DNA of 64,000 bases, taken from assembly GCF_026107415.2 (NCBI RefSeq), contig NZ_JAPCHX010000008.1, positions 28,740 through 92,739 on the forward strand, read 5' to 3'. The position numbers and the translations under genes are program-made. The notes under the pieces were generated by a model. It was not told the DNA's origin and did not search any database. It was given only the letters and a program-made list of their open reading frames with translations. Source of the stretch: Microbacterium sp. MPKO10. Its GTDB lineage: Bacteria > Actinomycetota > Actinomycetes > Actinomycetales > Microbacteriaceae. This document shows, one piece after another, positions 59,967 through 64,000 of this stretch (position 1 is its first letter; each line of letters opens with the position of its first letter).

Positions 59967-60971
59967 TCACGCCTTGGTCTTTCGTCTGCGCTGCCAGGTG
60001 TCGGTCGCGACGGCGGCGACGATCACGAGGCCGGTGACGACGGTCTGCCAGAACGACGAGATGCCGTTGATGTTGAGGATGTTCTGCAGCAGCCCGATGA
60101 ATGCGACGCCGATGATGGTTCCCCACATCGTTCCGGACCCGCCGAAGAGCGCGGCGCCACCGATGATGACGGCAGAGATGACGGTCAGCTCGAGGCCGGT
60201 TCCGGTCACACCCTGCACGTATGAGAGGAAGGAGAGACCCAGAACTCCCGCCGCGGCGGCGGTGAGGCCCGCGATGATGAACGCTGTGAGCTTGACGCCC
60301 TTCACCTCGATGCCGACGAGGCGCGCCGCTTCGGGGTTGCCGCCGACCGCGTAGGTGTTGAATCCGAACCGCGACCGCGACAGTAGCACGACACCGAGTG
60401 CGGCAATGACGGCGAACACGATGAGCTGCATCGGAATGACGCCGAACAGGTAGCCCTGCCCGATGAGGTTGAACTCGGCGACGCCGGCCTGGCTCGAGCT
60501 CAGCGAGATGGGCGCGCCGTCAGAGATCAGCAGCGCGACGCCGCGGAAGACGCTGAGGGTTCCCAGGGTGACGATGAAGCTCGGCACGCCGAGGAAGACT
60601 ACGGCGAGACCGTTCAGCAGACCGGCGACGGCGCCGACGGCGAGGCCGATGATCGTGGCGATCGGCCAGGAGGTTCCGCCTTCGATGGCGAGCCCGGTCG
60701 AGATGGCGGACAGCGCGTACACCGAGCCGACAGACAGGTCGATCTCTCCGTTGACGATCACGAACGTCGCGCCGATCGCCATGATGCCGATCTGCGAGAT
60801 CTGCTGCCCGACCGAGAGCAGGTTGCCGGCCTGCATGAAGCTCGGCGAGAGCACAGCGCCGAGGATGAAGAGAAGAACAAGCGCCGCGAACACGCCGGCT
60901 TCGCGAGCATGAAGCAGCTTGCGCGGGTCGAACGATGCGCGCCGTGGGGCGGTGGCTGTAGCTGAGGTCAC
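59967..60971 (-). CDS. rbsC: Ribose-type ABC permease
   Basis: A 334-residue membrane protein of the RbsC family with about ten helices. It has FVIVNGEIDLSVGSVYALSA, TYAVGGNPEAARLVGIEV and IIGGAALFGGSGTMWGTII as marks. Its first codon overlaps the ribokinase stop (ATGA, 60968-60971). It forms a homodimeric channel. Confidence 0.93.
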   Translation of the reverse strand: MTSATATAPRRASFDPRKLLHAREAGVFAALVLLFILGAVLSPSFMQAGNLLSVGQQISQIGIMAIGATFVIVNGEIDLSVGSVYALSAISTGLAIEGGTSWPIATIIGLAVGAVAGLLNGLAVVFLGVPSFIVTLGTLSVFRGVALLISDGAPISLSSSQAGVAEFNLIGQGYLFGVIPMQLIVFAVIAALGVVLLSRSRFGFNTYAVGGNPEAARLVGIEVKGVKLTAFIIAGLTAAAAGVLGLSFLSYVQGVTGTGLELTVISAVIIGGAALFGGSGTMWGTIIGVAFIGLLQNILNINGISSFWQTVVTGLVIVAAVATDTWQRRRKTKA

Positions 60972-61885
60972 TGAGACTCTCCGATCGTGGAACTCAAGTC
61001 GTGGTGGGTAGGGAGGGCCGGAACGACTCCATTCGTGGCGACAGTGAACGCACCGGCTTGTGCGGCATACGCCGCGGCCTCGCGGAGCGAGGTACCGGCG
61101 GCAAGTGAGACGGCGAGTGCGGCGTTGAACGAATCGCCCGCTCCGGTCGTGTCGACGACTTGCGTCGCGCGCACGGGGTCGATGTGCAGCAGCTCGCCGT
61201 TCTCGACGATGACCGCTCCGTCAGAGCCCCGGGTCAGCACGACGGCGCCGTCGATGCGCTCAGCAATGAGCCGAGCCAGCTCCTCATCGTCGCTCTGCGC
61301 ATCGCCCAGATCGAGGATGATGCGCGCCTCCGTCTGGTTCGGCGTGATGATGTCGACGTTGCTCAGGACCTCGGTCGAGAGCGGACGTGCCGGTGCCGGG
61401 TTGAGGATCGTCCGCACGCCTTCGTCACGTCCGATCCGCAGCGCGGCGGCGACGGCGGAGATCGGAATCTCCATTGAGACGAGCACGATGTCGGCGGCCG
61501 CGATCTCGCTGCGGAATGCCTCGACGTGGCTCTCGTTCAGCAGGTCGAGTGCACCCGGCGCAATGGCGATGCGGTTCTCGCCTGACGGCTCGACCATGAT
61601 GAAGCCGGCCATGGTGGGGGCGTCGTCAGAGATCAGGATGCTGGAAGCATCCACTCCCTCATCACTCCAGAGTGTGCGGGCGGAGCGGCCGAAGTCGTCA
61701 TTGCCGATCGCTGTCAGCAACGAGACCTCCGCGCCGAGCCGCGCGGCACCGATGGCCTGGTTGGAGCCCTTGCCCCCGGGACCCGATTCGAACGCGTCGC
61801 CGGTCAGGGTCTCCCCGGCTTCTGGCGCTCGGGGCACTCGCATGGTGAGGCCTGCGCCGTAACTTCCGATCACTGCAATCTTCAT
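60968..61885 (-). CDS. rbsK: Ribokinase-family sugar kinase
   Basis: A 305-residue PfkB-family kinase starting at 61885. GGKGSNQAIGAARLGAEV near 36 binds sugar, DTTGAGDSFNAALAVSLAAG near 249 carries the catalytic Asp, and AIAPGALDLLN is the lid region. It is the first gene of the operon. With a DeoC-like aldolase in the same unit, deoxyribokinase (DeoK) activity is an alternative to ribokinase. Confidence 0.88.
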   Translation of the reverse strand: MKIAVIGSYGAGLTMRVPRAPEAGETLTGDAFESGPGGKGSNQAIGAARLGAEVSLLTAIGNDDFGRSARTLWSDEGVDASSILISDDAPTMAGFIMVEPSGENRIAIAPGALDLLNESHVEAFRSEIAAADIVLVSMEIPISAVAAALRIGRDEGVRTILNPAPARPLSTEVLSNVDIITPNQTEARIILDLGDAQSDDEELARLIAERIDGAVVLTRGSDGAVIVENGELLHIDPVRATQVVDTTGAGDSFNAALAVSLAAGTSLREAAAYAAQAGAFTVATNGVVPALPTHHDLSSTIGESQ

Positions 61886-62119
61886 TGATCCGAACCAATT
61901 TGTATGTGGACAACTATGTACATGCAAGTATGCGATGGCACCATGCGAAAGTCAATCCAAACGAGCCGTTCCGGTTGGAACCCGTTCGCGCACATAGTGG
62001 CCGTCACTGTGCGCTGCGGAGAGCGCTCAGTCTAAGTTCGACCGCAATGCCGCGACGCCCGGCCGCAAGTGGAAACCATCGTTACGGTCACTGTCGGTGG
62101 TCACCGAGATCATGCGAAT
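61886..62119. promoter_or_regulatory. Promoter gap with possible GntR operator for the ribokinase operon
   Basis: A 234-bp divergent gap. Close to the ribokinase start, TTTGTATGTGGACAAC and ACTATGTACATGCAAGTA (61917-61934) have TATGTAC-like half-sites resembling HutC-type GntR operators. Weak and not repeated elsewhere with the same spelling. The rest shows no gene. Confidence 0.35.
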
Positions 62120-63373
62120 ATGCCTTCCATATTGCTTGCGATTTTCATTGTCGCGTGTGGATTCTTCCTCGCACGGCGACTGGGTGCGGTCCGTAACGAT
62201 CACGCGCGGCCGAGAGAGCGACTCAAAGCACTGGTGGCGGCTCTCACGTTCTCCGCAGTTCTCGCTCTCCTAGTTGCCATAATCGCTCTATCAGAAGACA
62301 GCAGTTTGACCTTTATTGGCTTCGTGATGACCGCGATCTTCTTAGCGATTTGCGCGGCCGCACTTTCACACCTCGGGAAATTTGCAGACCAGCATCAACT
62401 TGCCGTTGACATCGAGCTGCCGAGCTCAGCGATAAGGTATTGCGCGCGACGATTGGTTGCTTCGCTGACGTCAGCGTTGGATGTCATTGCGCCGTCTGGT
62501 TGGCGTGAATTGCGTATTCCGCGGGATGCTCTCGAGAGATTTTTCTCTATGAAACTCTTGCTCGCCGTCTACGCCGTCGCGCTCGCATCGTTGCCATTCT
62601 TCATTTCTGTTCTCGCAATTGTCGGCTTCGGAACAAGTCGCGCAGACATTCAAGCCATTTTTGCGATATACCTCAACTACGGATTGTTGTTGATATCCGG
62701 CTGCCTCGCCGCCGTTGCCCTTTCAACCGTTGCCCTCTATGCCGTTTTGGACTTATTGGGCGTCATCAATGGGTGGCGGCTCCAGTACGCCCGGGCATTT
62801 CACTTGTTGTCGGTATGGGCGGGAGGAGGCACCGTTGTCGGAGCACTCGCTGCGTGCTTAACACCCGTACTCGGCTCATTCCTCTCTACGAGTGTAGGCG
62901 AGATGAGCGGTCTTGGAGCCTTGCCTCCGACCCTCATGTTCAAGCTTGCAACAGGAGGTGGTCTCGTCGGCTTCACGGCTGGGCTCCTCCAAGTTCCGTT
63001 TGCCATTGCAGAACCAGTAACAAACCTCATCTACAGATGGGTCGTCATTCCGACCCCTTACGTTGTAATTGCGGCACTCGCATCAGCAAGTGGGCTGAAT
63101 CCTGCGCATTTGCTATCGCTAATTGCACACTCACTCGCGAACGTCGTGACGATCCCCGCTTCCGCGACGCTCTCTCCCGAACAAATCGCGAACCTCATCA
63201 GCTCAGATTGGCGAATCGGCGTTGTGTTGCTTGGCAGGGACTCGACTGGTGCACTCCCCGGCGCGAGCGGATTCACATGGATCATAGTGATAGCGTTCGG
63301 GCTCATTGCGGCTTTCGGAGTCATGCGAGCCTTCGCGCACCGATCTAGCGAACGGCTACCACCTCGGGGGTAG
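62120..63373 (+). CDS. Uncharacterised multi-pass membrane protein
   Basis: A 417-residue protein from ATG 62120 (an upstream ATG at 62069 adds 17 polar residues). About nine hydrophobic segments, at roughly 2-20, 36-58, 63-85, 145-175, 185-210, 225-250, 275-300, 310-335 and 380-400. No motif I recognise. Its codons use more A/T-ending triplets than the neighbouring operons, suggesting recent acquisition. It sits at the start of an accessory stretch running to the window end. Confidence 0.65.
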   Translation: MPSILLAIFIVACGFFLARRLGAVRNDHARPRERLKALVAALTFSAVLALLVAIIALSEDSSLTFIGFVMTAIFLAICAAALSHLGKFADQHQLAVDIELPSSAIRYCARRLVASLTSALDVIAPSGWRELRIPRDALERFFSMKLLLAVYAVALASLPFFISVLAIVGFGTSRADIQAIFAIYLNYGLLLISGCLAAVALSTVALYAVLDLLGVINGWRLQYARAFHLLSVWAGGGTVVGALAACLTPVLGSFLSTSVGEMSGLGALPPTLMFKLATGGGLVGFTAGLLQVPFAIAEPVTNLIYRWVVIPTPYVVIAALASASGLNPAHLLSLIAHSLANVVTIPASATLSPEQIANLISSDWRIGVVLLGRDSTGALPGASGFTWIIVIAFGLIAAFGVMRAFAHRSSERLPPRG

Positions 63374-63541
63374 TTGTTAGCTGCGCAAGGAATCTCTAGA
63401 GCTTAAGTATCGACTGTCGCGGGGCGCGCTCAATTGAGGCCTATAGGCACGCGAATGGGGGACTGCACAAGGCCTTGCTTCGGCCGTACTGTCTAGCTTG
63501 AACCAGTGTTGGTGGACCATCCCAAGGCGAAGGAGCCCTAC

Positions 63542-63694
63542 ATGCGTGTATCTGCGTACTATTCAACGAACCCGACAGATCCAGACGTGCATCACGTGTT
63601 CGACGATTGCCCTAGCGGTCAGCAGATTCCTAGCCGTAATAGGAGATCAGGCACGAACGGCTGGCCGCTCTGTAAACATTGTCGCGACATGTAG
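63542..63694 (+). CDS. Tiny Cys/His-containing protein
   Basis: A 50-residue protein from ATG 63542, supported by AAGGAG six bases upstream. VHHVFDDCPSGQQIPSRNRR and GTNGWPLCKHCRDM give a His/Cys...CxxC pattern compatible with one zinc. Similar tiny proteins with NxRxGTxGxPxCKxC endings are common in actinobacteria, without a known role. A hairpin follows immediately. Confidence 0.7.
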   Translation: MRVSAYYSTNPTDPDVHHVFDDCPSGQQIPSRNRRSGTNGWPLCKHCRDM

Positions 63695-63701
63695 AGATCA
63701 G

Positions 63702-63729
63702 CCTGGGCGTGGCAATTGCCGCGCCCAGG
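63702..63729 (+). terminator. Terminator after the tiny Cys/His protein gene
   Basis: CCTGGGCG...CGCCCAGG encloses TGGCAATTGCCG. The whole 28 bp is a near-perfect palindrome, starting 8 bp after the stop codon. Confidence 0.8.
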
Positions 63730-64000
63730 TCTCCAGCTTCTGCCGACGTGCAACTGTCAAAGCCAGTTCAAATCGCTGCCGCTCACATTACTTGCCCAGT
63801 CACCGCTGCGCACAGCAGCCAGTATCAGCTCGCCGAAACCGCCGCGATCCCGATATTTACCGCTGGCTCCTAACTCATGCTAGTAGTGCCCCGTAGAGTG
63901 GTGTAGTCCGCTTGGTGGCTGGCTCTCGTTCTGAATGGGGGCGCGGTCACCGTGTGGTCCTTCGAGGAATCTCCTACAACCCACTCGAAAGGACATCTTC
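63730..64000. mobile_element. Possible left edge of an IS256-like insertion sequence
   Basis: No gene lies in this last stretch. From about 63880 the bases TAGTAGTGCCCCGTAGAGTG and the end (CTCGAAAGGACATCTTC with a ribosome site running off the window) resemble the leader before actinobacterial IS256-family transposase genes. The transposase itself would start beyond 64000, so the call is a guess from memory of such leaders. Confidence 0.3.

Noticed and set aside
61995..62055. Third copy of the palindromic repeat (GCGCTCAGTCTAAGTTCGACC)
   Set aside because: Only about ten bases of GCGCTCAG resemble the core; the arms do not pair.
1..64000. tRNA, rRNA, riboswitch or origin sequences
   Set aside because: I looked for tRNA-like GGTTCGA/CCA patterns, conserved rRNA stretches, known riboswitch cores and DnaA-box clusters, and saw none I could defend.

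Overview
This is a 64-kb stretch of high-GC chromosomal DNA from an actinobacterium. The frequent GGATGC/GCATCC words, coding density, 7Fe ferredoxin and many Rbs-type and Mal-type sugar ABC operons point to Microbacteriaceae. That assignment is inference from style and gene content; no rRNA or other phylogenetic marker is present. I found no tRNA, rRNA or CRISPR array.

Layout. 1-10.5 kb is a mosaic of small redox and regulatory units: the 3' part of a CoA-transferase gene, ferredoxin, three short-chain or F420-type reductases, an alpha/beta hydrolase, a CPBP protease, and XRE, BTAD/SARP and TetR regulators. It also holds an orphan Phd-type antitoxin, two copies of a palindromic repeat and several decayed gene ends. 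10.5-23.3 kb is a sugar or polyol catabolic locus: DeoR, an Rbs-type ABC importer, FGGY kinase, M29 peptidase and a DhaK-DhaL fusion kinase on the minus strand. A BtpA-family protein, a TIM-barrel isomerase and an inositol-monophosphatase-like gene flank it. 23.3-27 kb is a probable MerR regulon (SDR, HIT, GMC oxidoreductase). 26.9-34.1 kb is a GntR-controlled, amino-sugar-like locus with DUF4127, a Mal-type ABC importer, NanE and a HAD phosphatase.

34.2-41.5 kb is one long minus-strand operon: IclR, a spermidine/putrescine-type ABC importer with a fused double permease, an AstE/aspartoacylase-like hydrolase, an ABM-like small protein and an amidohydrolase. 41.8-43.9 kb is a TetR-FAD monooxygenase pair with a near-perfect operator. 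44.4-47.3 kb is IclR-HutG-GltS, linking formiminoglutamate hydrolysis with glutamate transport. 48-53.4 kb is a complete ascorbate-type PTS (EIIA, SIS-domain protein, EIIB, EIIC and a dedicated HPr) divergent from a PRD-type regulator. 53.4-55.2 kb carries an unknown gene and a Fic toxin/antitoxin pair. 55.3-61.9 kb is a ribose- or deoxyribose-type operon (ribokinase, RbsC, RbsB, RbsA, RbsD, DeoC-like aldolase, GntR). 62-64 kb is visibly less GC-biased and holds an unknown membrane protein, a tiny Cys/His protein and possibly the edge of an insertion sequence.

The genes mostly form self-contained modules of regulator, importer and catabolic enzymes, with many 4-bp ATGA overlaps. This suits a saprophyte with many inducible pathways. 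The best leads for new biology are: a 57-bp hairpin shared between the end of an IMPase gene and a distant intergenic site; DUF4127 inside a NanE locus; the M29 peptidase embedded in a sugar-kinase operon; the ascorbate-type PTS with a SIS protein, its own HPr and a 17-bp tandem promoter repeat; and the polyamine-type importer operon with two different amide-bond hydrolases.
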